Shown here: positions 34,541 through 43,896 of the stretch, piece by piece | Layout of the letters: each line of letters starts with the position of its first letter | Position numbering within the stretch: position 1 is the first letter of the stretch | NCBI GenBank assembly: GCA_948567375.1 | Contig: OX419756.1 | Location: forward strand, 36,062,552-36,126,551 | Origin: Lunularia cruciata | Taxonomy: Eukaryota > Streptophyta > Marchantiopsida > Lunulariales > Lunulariaceae | DNA length: 64,000 bases | Reading direction: 5' to 3' | Notes under the pieces: model-generated | The model's database searches: none | Told to the model about the DNA's origin: nothing | The model's input: the letters and a program-made list of their open reading frames with translations, nothing else | Made by a program: the position numbers and the translations under genes

Positions 34541-34988
34541 AATCAGATTGCTTAACACTCTCAACTCAACTCAACTCAGATCAGTACTTGATCTGTCACT
34601 CTATAAACTGCCAACAACTGGGCACTGATTACAGTCAAGCCACACCCACTCAAGCATAGAGAATCCAGGTGACGCTCGCCGGCCTCTGTCCACCATAGCC
34701 AGGAACTCGAAGGCTCAACATCAGAGAAGTGAGCTCTCTGGAGCTCACTTTGAAACTATACCCCCTGGACTCGAGCTAGCTCTGAAACCCTAACGATCCC
34801 GTTGACGGCACACCCGACGGTGCAAACGGTGCAAAGTGACGGTGGGCCCCACCGTGAAGTCAGTACCCCGAACACGAAATCTAACCGTCAAAAAGTAGTC
34901 CCTGAGAAACAGCTAGAATAACTCTAACTACCATCATTGGAACTCCAGTGTCCGAGCATCTAAATGCGGAACTACAAATGGCGTGACA
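34541..34988 (-). repeat. Family-1 repeat B, 3' copy
   Basis: 448 bp, about 97.5% identical by eye to 43897-44344. It contains a 9-bp-stem hairpin at 34727-34750 (AAGTGAGCT, loop CTCTGG, AGCTCACTT) that is also present in the 5' copy. Confidence 0.9.
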
Positions 34989-34990
34989 GT

Positions 34991-35097
34991 TGTCGTGCGT
35001 ATATACATCGCTACACAACATACATCGCTGTCAACATCATACACTATAAAAGCACAACTCACACATAAGTCATACATAGACTCTAAAGTGCCACAAT
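34991..35097 (-). repeat. Family-1 repeat A' (inner)
   Basis: 107-bp inner copy of A, separated from B by two bases (GT on this strand, AC on the element strand). A purine tract lies immediately on its inner side. Confidence 0.88.
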
Positions 35098-35110
35098 CGC
35101 CCCCCTAGCT
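35098..35110 (-). promoter_or_regulatory. Polypurine tract candidate of young family-1 element
   Basis: On the element strand this reads AGCTAGGGGGGCG, directly followed by A'. It is the only G-run of this kind between the last coding region and the terminal repeats. This is where plus-strand priming would be expected. Confidence 0.65.
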
Positions 35111-35264
35111 GGCGGTTAGGTCCCTCTAACTCCAGATAGCCATCTACTCTAAGTATATGGTATACCCTCTAATGGGCAAAGATCAGGAGGCCGGGTGCTA
35201 TGGAGCCCCATCGTTAGTCGCATGTCTGCAATCTATACCATATAAAGAATGAACTAGCTATAGG

Positions 35265-35639
35265 TCAAGTACATCTAGGACATAACCACTGTCCCTGAGG
35301 AACCACCGTGAGGGGAGGAGTCATACATGCCATATGCCATCCTCTCGAACAGCTATCACACACTAACATAGTAGCAGCTCCACCAGAAGAGCCACATAAC
35401 ATACACCTCAAGCCTGCACGTACAAGTGCCAAGCTTGGGTCCATAGTACCATCAATGTTTGGGAGGTGGCATGGCGCACAATTGCGCACATGATCCTTCC
35501 AAACAACACCATCACGTCCTTCTAACACAAGGACTCCAGATGGCAAAACCTCGCGCACTCTCAAGATAGTGCGGCCTATAGAAACATCAAGTGTCGTCGG
35601 TGCTGTCTGCTGTAGATATACATAGTCGCCTGGATGAAA
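35265..35639 (-). pseudogene. C-terminal end of family-1 polyprotein: GPY/F-like module and PHD finger
   Basis: After a TGA at 35637-35639 (in line with an Arg codon CGA) the frame reads FHPGDYVYLQQ, typical of the module after Ty3 integrase, then a stretch ending NIDGTMDPS. The PHD finger (35268-35412) follows with the full C4HC3 set: C-x2-C, C-x2-C, x4-H-x2-C, then GQWLCPRC. The spacing and the Trp two residues before the last Cys pair are canonical. PHD fingers read histone H3 tails (family knowledge). Here it takes the place where chromoviruses carry a chromodomain, so targeting of integration is a reasonable guess. The frame ends at a TGA at 35265. Confidence 0.82.
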
Positions 35640-36106
35640 TCAACGGATTGAGGGTCTATAACCTCCTCCTCGAATGGTAGCATAGCGTAAAGTATCTCTA
35701 TGCTGAGCAATCGCCAAGTTCTCGAAGGCCATCGGCATCACTCTCCGAAAGATCTCTGCCCGCTGAGAACATGCGCTCATCCATACATCAAGGTCATCCA
35801 AATCCAAAACTACAGTAGCATCTCGACGAATGGCTACAGGTAAATCTGGATCTCGTCCATAGAGTAGAAAGTATGGAGAGAAGGATGCTAAGGAGGCTTG
35901 CCGGCTGAACCGATAGCCCATGGCCAACCAAGGTAACTAGAGATCCCAATCTCCCAAGTGGCCTCTCTGCAAACCATACTTTCGCAATCCTCTCTTCACC
36001 GTCTGAACCACTCTCTCTGCTAAGCCATCTGCCTTAGGTGATCTCGGGATGTAGTATGATGATCAATCAAAGCCTTGTCACACAAGACCTGAAACTCTCC
36101 CAAGAA
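35640..36106 (-). pseudogene. Family-1 integrase C-terminal part, frameshifted
   Basis: After the TAG at 36107 the frame reads FLGEFQVLCDKALIDHHTTS. A one-base deletion near 36038 relative to the old copy (CACCTAAGGC versus CACCTTGAGGC) shifts it. The catalytic Glu region (GLAERVVQTVKRGLRKYG) is then in the new frame, with a further TAG near 35940. 35927-35640 continues with FSPYFLLYGRDPDLP, normal for the end of a Ty3 integrase. Confidence 0.8.
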
Positions 36107-38143
36107 CTATGTACCCTGATCAGTCAAAACCTCAGCTGGTGCACCAAAATGACTAAGAACTCGATCCAGGAACGAGTAAGCTGTCCCTTCACTAGACTTG
36201 TCAGGAAGTGCCACCAACTCAATCCACTTGGAGAAGTGCTCCACCATCACCAAAACATACCAATGATGTCTCACAGTCAGCGGTAAAGGTCCGGCGAAGT
36301 CCAAACTCCAACGGTAACCCAATCCCATGATAGGTAATGGGTGTAACTGTGGCGTAGGAGCATTGAATGATGCTCTAACTCGGTCACAAACCACACATCT
36401 GGCAACAAATTGCTGTACCTTGGTCTGCATACCGCGCCACCAATAATGACTCTGGAGTAAGCTATATGTACGCTTTACTCCAAAATGTCCTAGCTCCTCA
36501 TGAGCATGACGGACCAACTGTGGTCTCTGTGATGGAAGTGGTACTACTCGCACTCTACCATCCTCCCATACACGCAAAAGGTGTCTACCCTCCAATCTGA
36601 ACCGTCTGGCTCGCTGAAGAACACGGTCTCTCTCCTTGGCCCCAACTGTGCCACCCACAACACCAGTGCAAAGATAGTCCATCACTAAGACATTATCATG
36701 AATGTCTCGCTGAACTGTACCAATATCTTTACTCTCTGGATCTGTGACCTCAATAACTCCTCCTGTATGCGCTGAGAGAGATACCACCAAAGTCTCTACA
36801 AATATACACAGAAAGGCCGATGCATGCCAACCTGGCACCATCTCCTCATCTGTCTCACCATGCCAACGTGCTCCGGTCTGATCCTGCTGGCTGGGACATG
36901 GGTTTCTACTCAACCCATCTGCATCACGGTTCACCACTCTAGGTCTGTGAACAACCGTGAAATCATACTCCTGTAAAATCAGAGCCCATCGTGCAAGCTT
37001 CCCTGAAAGCTTGTCGCACTCCATCAACCACTTCAGCGGCTGATGATCAGTGATGAGAGTGAAGGGGTTACCAAATAGGTAACATTGGAAATGTGCTACT
37101 GCCCAAACTGCTACCAAGCACTCTCCCTCATATGAACTATACTTTGCCTCCGCTGAATTGTTGGAGCGACTAGCATAGGCCACCACAAACTCCTTCTCCT
37201 CATCATCATGCTGGGTGAGCACCGCTCCAAGCCCCAACATACTCCAATCAGTGTGAACCTGAAATGGTCGTCCCCTGATCGGTCTCCTCAAAATAGGAGC
37301 AGATGTCAACCTCTCCTTGAGCTCTACAAAAGCTCTCTCCTGCTCATCTCCCCAACACCACTCATGTGTAAGCTTGGTCAGCTTCGTCAAGGCCTTGGCA
37401 ATGGCTTTAAATCCTCTAACATAGCGGCAATAGAAGTTCGCCAACCCAAGGAATGCTCGCACTCTGCTCACATCCGTAGGCCGAGGAATACGTGCAATAG
37501 CCTCCACCTTGGTCTGCTGAACACCAAGTCCTCCGAGGTAGATAGTGTGACCCAAATACTCAACCTGCTTGTGGAAGAACCTACACTTCCCAGGATGTAA
37601 TTTGAGTCCATGAGATCTCAACCTCTCAAACACCTCCAACAACTGTCTCTCATGCTCCTCCACAGTAGTGCTATACACCAAAATGTCATCAATATAGCAC
37701 CGAGCAAAATCCAGTCCAGCTAGGATCCTATCCATGACCCTCTGGAACTCAGCAGGAGCATTCTTCAACCCAAATGGTAAGAATCTCCACTGATATAACA
37801 CATCCTTGCCATGAGGATCAATAGCCCAAAATGCTGTCTTGGACTTATCTTCCTCCCTGATCGGCAACTGATGATATCCCGCTCGAAGATCCAAAGTACT
37901 GAAGACCTTTGCATGCCCAATCGCATCAAAAATCTCCTCTGGTGTAGGCATGGCATACCGATCAGCCCTAGTCTGTCGGTTGATAGGACGGTAATCTCCA
38001 CACATCCGCCTATCTGTATAGTTGCCATGCATATCCTTCTTGGCTGGCATCACTGTCGCTGATGCATACTCTCCATGTGAAATCTCCACCAAACTAGCCT
38101 CAAAAAGGTCACTACTCCGGCTCTGAATCAATGTCCTCTCCAT
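36107..38143 (-). pseudogene. Family-1 pol: RT, RNase H, integrase N-terminal two thirds
   Basis: An open frame of 678 codons. RT: DYRPINRQTRADRYAMP, STLDLRAGYHQLP, FLPFGLKNAPAEFQ, and the active site YIDDILVYS (about residue 145-155). RNase H: HTDWSMLGLGAVL (the first DAS-type motif reads DWS), YEGECLAVVWA, TDHQPLKW. Integrase: HAHEELGHFGVK, CVVCDRVRAS, WSLDFAGPLP, EVLTDQG, then TAG at 36107. The family lineage is Ty3-like. Upstream the frame is cut from gag-pro-DNMT by TGA codons at about 38140 and 38152 and the TAG at 38378. The old copy and this one read through into each other's frame, so the family once had a single long polyprotein. Confidence 0.88.
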
Positions 38144-38377
38144 CTCACTATATCAATAAGGACGTCAAAAAATAGGTGTGTCGCTAGTCAGCTCAATCCG
38201 TATACCAGGTCCCTTCAGAGCACCCAAATCCTTCATACTGAAGGCAAAACAACTCGTGTGACTCCTCAAGAACCTCCAAACCTTCCGTCTTTCCTCTCCA
38301 GTAAGCTTGGGTCCAAGATCTGGCTCCCAAGTATCCTCTGTAACTGTAGTAGGAGTGGAAGACGTACTGACTGGCTG
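38144..38377 (-). pseudogene. Family-1 linker between DNMT and RT domains
   Basis: In frame with both neighbours, this stretch reads EDTWEPDLGPKL, FAFSMKDLGALKG and SDTPIF, the usual lead-in to Ty3-type RT. It is closed by a TAG at 38378-38380 (next to a CAG codon) and by two TGAs, each in the position of an Arg codon. It shows that the polyprotein was continuous from protease through DNMT to RT. Confidence 0.8.
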
Positions 38378-41300
38378 CTACACTGGGCCCTTGGGAGCAA
38401 TGGTGTCATGCTCCCGACCACTAGAGGTCCCAACCTCTGTGTGAAAAACTCCCTCCACTCTGGCTGCAAGCTCCATACGTCCTCTGGCTGCATCCCATGT
38501 GGACCAAGGGTGTAATCCAAGTAGCCCACGCTCACCTGGATGGACTCCAAGTAGACCACTCTCCCTAGTAGCTACTGGATGTGTCCCAAGAATACCATGT
38601 CCACTCGGTCCATCGCCCCCAGCATGTGCCTGAATCGTCTCGATAGGCACAGGGCTCACAAGTGTCCGAGTGGTGATGCCTATCAAGCGCATCCTACGCT
38701 GCTCTGCCAAACCAAGGCTCACAATCCAGGTCAAACAGTTCAGGTCCATAGCCTGACCTAACACCTGACGCCTGGATACCTCTGACACTGCTGGAACAGC
38801 GGTAATACCGGTGCGAAAACCCATCGCCCGCTCTCTCTCATCAGCATTGGGCTCCACCAACTGCTGTAACTGTGAGTCCCAAACAAGTCCAGGTCCTCCC
38901 TCTCGAAAAGCATGAGAGCTTGGGAAACTCATGAGTGTGGGAAATGTAGCTCTAGGCTGTCCAACTAGGTTCACCACTGCCATAGGTGACCTATCAGCCA
39001 CTACCACTGTCTGAGACTGACGTCCAGCATCCAAGATATCATCAACAAGAATGTGGTCTAGTCGCTGAATCCCATCATAACTACGCTGTAGAACCTCTCT
39101 GGGTAAAAGGTTCGTCCACCAAAGACGAAGACGATGAGCCCGTGATCCCACTCTGGCTGCATCTAACAATACAGCAGGTCCCATCCAAGAATGGACCTGA
39201 TGTGTACTCGCCACCACTCTAGTGCGAGAATCACCCATCAATGGAACGTTCTCCAAAAAGTAAGCTGGAGAAACAGACTGATGAACCTGGAGATGTCGTA
39301 GTATCCGTAACATCTCCCAAAACACACCAGAACGAGGATCCTCAAGACCCAAACCGCGGCCCGCACGTGTATGTCCGTGATATGGCCATCCAGAAATCAC
39401 CAAGTGAATAGGCCCATGTCTCTCTAGGTCATGCGCCCCCAATAAGGAAATGTCTCTTGGTAAGGCCTTCTGGTAACCTCTGACTGCTGACATCGGTAAT
39501 AACTCCGGATACCGATAGGCCAAGTGTGCCACATGATGTAGAGAGACTCGCCTAGCAGTCTCATCTCTCTCTATATACAAGTACCTCTGTACTCGGATAC
39601 CCGCCTGTAACACCGCAGCTAGTCCGGTGTTGATCCCACCAAACAACTCTAATAGACATATCCCCTCTACTGGATACTGCCAAGCAATGAGTGTGGTATC
39701 CAGAGGTGTCAAAGCAATTGCCTCTGGAGGCTCATCCTCACACTCATCCCCTGATGGTACGAAGGCTCCACTCCAAGCCTGCTGCACCAACTGATCTACA
39801 TGCTGCTGCAATGCCTCCTCTGAACTCCACAATGGAACATCCAAGGTGGATGGAACAATCCCACTCGTACTCCATAGCCGAGTGATCTCCTCTGGTACTG
39901 GAGTATCCTCTGCATGGGCGTTCCCCTCCAACAAGTCACCAGGCCAAGTAACTGCACCGCTGAAAGCCAAAACTGATGCTGCCATGGTCCCGGACTGTAG
40001 TGAGCCAAGACTGCCACTACTAAAGCGTACTGGTAGGCGACATAACCGTCCCTCACCAGACTGCCAACCAGGTCTATAAGAGGCTGTCTCCTCCCAATAG
40101 TCAATACTGAAACCCATAGGGTATAACACTGCTCCTCCAACTAGCACATCATATGACTCAGCTATCGTTGCAATAGCCTGAGCTCTCACCACTGAGCTAT
40201 CAGTCGGATGACCAGGCTGAACCTGGACAAAAAGCTCCCCACGTGTGATGTATTGTGTCAAACCACCACCTAGAGATGTCTGGATCTGAAATGGACACCT
40301 CTCCACATCGGTCTTCCGTAACTCCAGACCAACAACTGCAGCCTTCCCCAACATAAGAGGCTGCGCACCAGAGTCTAACAAGACTCTCTGTGGTGTATAG
40401 ACCTTCCCTGAAGGTCCCACCAAACGAAAGATCCCCCTCTGGTTATCCAATAGGACAACACCAGGTGTAAACCGCGCTCTCTCAAAGGCCGGTCTAGCTG
40501 GCAACTCCTCCAGTCTAGCTGCTGCTGCCTGCCATAAACCACTGGTCGCTGAACGGATCCCATGCTCCTCAACCAAGTCAGCTCCACTACCAAACACCTC
40601 TGCTCTAGTAGTAGGAACTGCACCATCCCTACTCTCACACAACGTGGCAGCCAACCGGAACACTGGGGCTGGGTCCACTCCCAATGTAAACATGTCACTG
40701 GCTGAAAATAAAGGATGCCGCATAATCAGCTGAGCCGCCCCCAACATCATGCTAGACTCAGTCTGTGTAGTAGCAGGTGGCTGACTAGCAGGTACTCCAT
40801 CAAGTACTCCATCACCACCTACCACACTTGCACTGGGACGTCTAGGAACCATGGATGTTGTCTGCAATGCCTCAGATAGCGTGAAAGATTGGGGAAGTCT
40901 GACCTGTCTCCCAACCTCTCCTCTCTGTGGGTCCAACTCCACTGATGCTCCTCTAGGCTCTGGAGCACGTACTGCACTCCTAGTCACTGCTGCAGATGCA
41001 TCCACCTGTGCTGCTCCGCACATGAAGTCCAAAGCATCTCTATCACCAACATATGAGGTGGAAGCCTCAGCACCTGAATCTGATCTCCTATGAGCAATAG
41101 CCATACTAGCCAATCTCTGCTCCAACTGCTCAATCCGAGTAGCCATAGCTGTGTCAGAAGTAAGGGCAGGTACTGCACCCCTACTAGGTGTAGATCCTCT
41201 ACCACCACCTCTACCACCTCGTCCTCCATGAACTGGAGCTCCTCTACTACCTGCCATAGCAGCCCTACCACTCCGTAACTCCGGGTGTAGGTCAAAACAC

Positions 41301-42610
41301 CGGTCACTAGTGTGACCAAATCTGTGGCAATGCTCACACTGCCTCTGTGCTGGCTGTGATGCACCAGAGGTATCAGGTCCGCTGCCCTGAGTACACTCTC
41401 TCCTATGGTGAGGTCCACCACAAGTCCAACAAGCAACACCACCACTCACTGGCTGCTGCTGACCCGAAAATGAGGGTAAGGGTCTAACTCCACTAGGCCC
41501 TCCACTCGCTCCATAGGATCTGGGCTGTCCACCCTGTCCTCGAAAACCAATTGGGCGTGGTGCACTCTGCTGCACTCTAAAAGAAGTCACAACCGTGGAT
41601 GAGGTCTCCCTACCAAATCCAGATGTCACCACTCTCTCCTCCACCATGTTGAGCTCAATACGCTCAGCCAAACCAAAGACTACTGCCAAAGTGGGCAAAG
41701 TAGCCTGCAACAACGTAGCATCACGAACTCTACGTCGCAACTCCCTGTCCAGTATCCCATACCAAAACTGGACTGCTTGGGCCTCAGTAACTCCCTGAGT
41801 GAAACTGATCAGCCGCCTCATGCGAGTGTATGCCTCGCGTAGGCTCTCTCCAGCCTTCCGCTGGAACTCCTGCAAGCTCCTCAGCTTGTCAGTCTGCACT
41901 CCCTGGTAGTTCTGCCTCAAACATAGGAAGAACTCAACCATGGGGTTAAACCCCGGTACCACACCACCTCCTGCAGCGGTACCTCCACTCGTAGTAGCAC
42001 TATCTCCAGCTAGTGCACCTCCACTAGCTCCACCCACACTACTCGAGCTAGAACTCGTAGGTACAGCCGATCTACTCCTGGCCACCAAGCCTGAAGTGAT
42101 GGAGACATAGTGAGGAGACCAATACTGTCTCCATAACTCAATCTCCTCCAAATGAGCTCTCCTGAACTCATGGTAGTCGTCCATCGGTGGACCCTCCAAG
42201 TGCTGAAACAACCCCTTCCATGCCATGAAGGGTGTGAACAAATTCGGGTTCTGCATCTGCTGTAGATCACACCAACTATCAAACTCCTGGATGAAGTCAT
42301 CCAACTCAATGGTACCCACTGTACCAGAGTAACGCCTAGGGCCTTTGGAGGCCCCATAAATCTCATCCATGTCCCACAACAACGGTGCGGACACACCAAG
42401 TGCACTCTCAACTGAATCAGCTCCTGTGTCGAACTCCAACTCAGAGTCAATCTCCTCCCTCACTGGGACCTGAGATACAGGCTGATACCGAGCACCACTC
42501 CGAGTAAACCCACTGCGTACTGCAGGGCTAACTCCTCTGGAATCTCCAAAGAACTCCGTCGTGACCACATAACTGCAACAGCAAACCCGAACCACCAACT
42601 GCAACCGCAA
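38378..42610 (-). CDS. Family-1 gag - protease - DNMT-like polyprotein
   Basis: A 1410-codon open frame. The first ATG in frame is MDEIYGASK near 42373; the open frame extends further upstream but only from non-ATG codons, so the start is uncertain. Residues about 225-340: retrotransposon gag (LRSLQEFQRKAGESLREAYT). About 393-437: two CCHC-type knuckles, CWTCGGPHHRREC (one residue short) and CEHCHRFGHTSDRC (canonical). About 745: protease LLDSGAQPL. About 985-1296: DNMT3/DRM-like domain. After it, three G-(I/L)-LG-x-HP repeats, then a TAG at 38378. RNA packaging, processing and DNA methylation would be the roles. The expected catalytic Cys of the methyltransferase is Tyr here. Confidence 0.85.
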   Translation of the reverse strand: MRLQLVVRVCCCSYVVTTEFFGDSRGVSPAVRSGFTRSGARYQPVSQVPVREEIDSELEFDTGADSVESALGVSAPLLWDMDEIYGASKGPRRYSGTVGTIELDDFIQEFDSWCDLQQMQNPNLFTPFMAWKGLFQHLEGPPMDDYHEFRRAHLEEIELWRQYWSPHYVSITSGLVARSRSAVPTSSSSSSVGGASGGALAGDSATTSGGTAAGGGVVPGFNPMVEFFLCLRQNYQGVQTDKLRSLQEFQRKAGESLREAYTRMRRLISFTQGVTEAQAVQFWYGILDRELRRRVRDATLLQATLPTLAVVFGLAERIELNMVEERVVTSGFGRETSSTVVTSFRVQQSAPRPIGFRGQGGQPRSYGASGGPSGVRPLPSFSGQQQPVSGGVACWTCGGPHHRRECTQGSGPDTSGASQPAQRQCEHCHRFGHTSDRCFDLHPELRSGRAAMAGSRGAPVHGGRGGRGGGRGSTPSRGAVPALTSDTAMATRIEQLEQRLASMAIAHRRSDSGAEASTSYVGDRDALDFMCGAAQVDASAAVTRSAVRAPEPRGASVELDPQRGEVGRQVRLPQSFTLSEALQTTSMVPRRPSASVVGGDGVLDGVPASQPPATTQTESSMMLGAAQLIMRHPLFSASDMFTLGVDPAPVFRLAATLCESRDGAVPTTRAEVFGSGADLVEEHGIRSATSGLWQAAAARLEELPARPAFERARFTPGVVLLDNQRGIFRLVGPSGKVYTPQRVLLDSGAQPLMLGKAAVVGLELRKTDVERCPFQIQTSLGGGLTQYITRGELFVQVQPGHPTDSSVVRAQAIATIAESYDVLVGGAVLYPMGFSIDYWEETASYRPGWQSGEGRLCRLPVRFSSGSLGSLQSGTMAASVLAFSGAVTWPGDLLEGNAHAEDTPVPEEITRLWSTSGIVPSTLDVPLWSSEEALQQHVDQLVQQAWSGAFVPSGDECEDEPPEAIALTPLDTTLIAWQYPVEGICLLELFGGINTGLAAVLQAGIRVQRYLYIERDETARRVSLHHVAHLAYRYPELLPMSAVRGYQKALPRDISLLGAHDLERHGPIHLVISGWPYHGHTRAGRGLGLEDPRSGVFWEMLRILRHLQVHQSVSPAYFLENVPLMGDSRTRVVASTHQVHSWMGPAVLLDAARVGSRAHRLRLWWTNLLPREVLQRSYDGIQRLDHILVDDILDAGRQSQTVVVADRSPMAVVNLVGQPRATFPTLMSFPSSHAFREGGPGLVWDSQLQQLVEPNADERERAMGFRTGITAVPAVSEVSRRQVLGQAMDLNCLTWIVSLGLAEQRRMRLIGITTRTLVSPVPIETIQAHAGGDGPSGHGILGTHPVATRESGLLGVHPGERGLLGLHPWSTWDAARGRMELAARVEGVFHTEVGTSSGREHDTIAPKGPV
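38720..39670 (-). other. DNMT3/DRM-like C5-cytosine methyltransferase domain (within the polyprotein)
   Basis: Motif I: LLELFGGINTGLAAVL (SAM binding), then an acidic residue in YIERD. Motif IV: ISGWPYHGHTRAG, where the P-C dipeptide reads P-Y (codon TAT at 39380-39382). Motif VI: YFLENVPLMGD with ENV. Motif VIII: HRLRLWWTNL. Motif IX-X: PTLMSFPSSHAFREG, ERERAMGFRTGIT, RRQVLGQAMD. The order and the motif VIII and X wording fit Dnmt3/DRM rather than Dnmt1 or bacterial enzymes (family knowledge). It lies between protease and RT. By the missing Cys it should be unable to form the covalent intermediate, though it could still bind SAM or DNA. Confidence 0.85.
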
Positions 42611-42960
42611 GTCGCAACTACAAGTGCCCCACCAAGTGCCAACACCAACTAGACACCACCCACTAATGTAACTCTAACCGAGATAACTACACTAGGGGAA
42701 GGGCAACCTGTAACCTGCCATCATAACACGCACTCTCACGGTCTGCAGGTCATCACTTCCTGCCTCACCGGAGAGAAACAAAGGTAGTCTGACTGGTCAT
42801 CACTCCAGCCTCACCACCGAGAGCACACCAGAGCACCAACGCTCAAAAGTCAAGGCACCTCACACAAACGTGGTGCACAAACAGGAAGCAGAGAATGGAG
42901 GGGATCCAGTCACAAGAAATCTAAACGAAAACCCTCCATCTCATAACACAACACGGGACT

Positions 42961-42973
42961 GACTCTGCCACCA
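42961..42973 (-). promoter_or_regulatory. Primer binding site candidate of young family-1 element
   Basis: On the element strand TGGTGGCAGAGTC, which pairs with a tRNA 3' end reading GACTCTGCCACCA. The same 13-mer is in the plus-strand copy at 58084-58096. It is not the usual plant tRNA-Met site; I cannot name the tRNA. It lies 924 bp inside the 5' repeat B. Confidence 0.65.
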
Positions 42974-43896
42974 TTTGGCATTTGACATAAGAGTAGTTCG
43001 TATCTAAGTCCTAAGCTACCAGGATCACCAAGAATGGGATCAAACTGCCTCTCCTAGCCAAAGCTACATGTGTATAGATAACAGTTGCACAGTCACTATG
43101 ACAACAAGTGAGGGTGGACCAGTTGGCTAGGGCACCAATCTAGGAACAAGAGATCTAGGGGTCAAACCCTGTTGCGCACAATCTAGCAAGAAAGGCAGAT
43201 TTTGCCAACCAATGACCAAGATCTACACTAAACTAGCTAGCCTCACGCCAGCAAGCTGGCTTGCTGGCCCTTCTAGGCCTTCGTAACCTCTCATAGCCCA
43301 CAGCCCTATGCCTCGAAGCCTCGAAACGCCAAAATTCAGCCAAATGAGGCCTTTCTTGTTGCCACTTCGAACCTCCTCCAAAATTGGCGAAACTTCTCCA
43401 AATCTGTGAAACTCCTCCAAACTAGCAAAACTTCTCCAAATCTGGCCAAACAGCAAAACTCCTCCAATTCTGGCCCAAAATCTGACGTAAAATCTGACGT
43501 AAACCCTAAAGATGGATGTCCGCCAAATCCCCCGCTAACTTTCCACTCGAGCCAAATTGACAAAACGGGTTTTTCCAAATCACAATTTCATGAGAAGAGC
43601 TTTCCAACTCTACCTTCAATTTCACTTTCTGAGCCCAACTCGCAGCAAATTGGTCCTGCCTTCACCTCCTGAGCTCAAAATCACAACACTGCTCGAAAAT
43701 TGCTCCTTCTTTGCTCGAAATTTGGCCAGCGCTTCCGCACACCGTCCGCCTAACTGCCAAATTTGCATCAACTACACGAGCTTCTGCACACTAGGGAAAC
43801 ACAGAACCTGAATCGAGCTACCACGATCCACCGAGCTTGGAGATACCGCCAACACTCAACGCACCCGATTTCCCCCTGACTTCACTTCTCCGATGT
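42974..43896 (-). repeat. Family-1 leader X
   Basis: About 0.92 kb between the 5' repeat B and the primer site, conserved in the plus-strand copy (57153-58083) but absent from the 3' end of either element. It contains short reiterated motifs (AAATCTGG-CCAAA, AACT-CTCCAAA) at about 43380-43500. No coding region is convincing. Confidence 0.75.

Noticed and set aside
34434-35097. An ordinary solo LTR next to the 3' LTR as an explanation of A-B-A'
   Set aside because: A solo LTR would carry its own target duplication and would not recur with the same two-base spacing at the unrelated site 31799-32437.
39691-41798. Several plus-strand open frames of 60-80 codons opposite the family-1 gag region
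   Set aside because: They are antisense shadows of the long minus-strand polyprotein, with no domain of their own.
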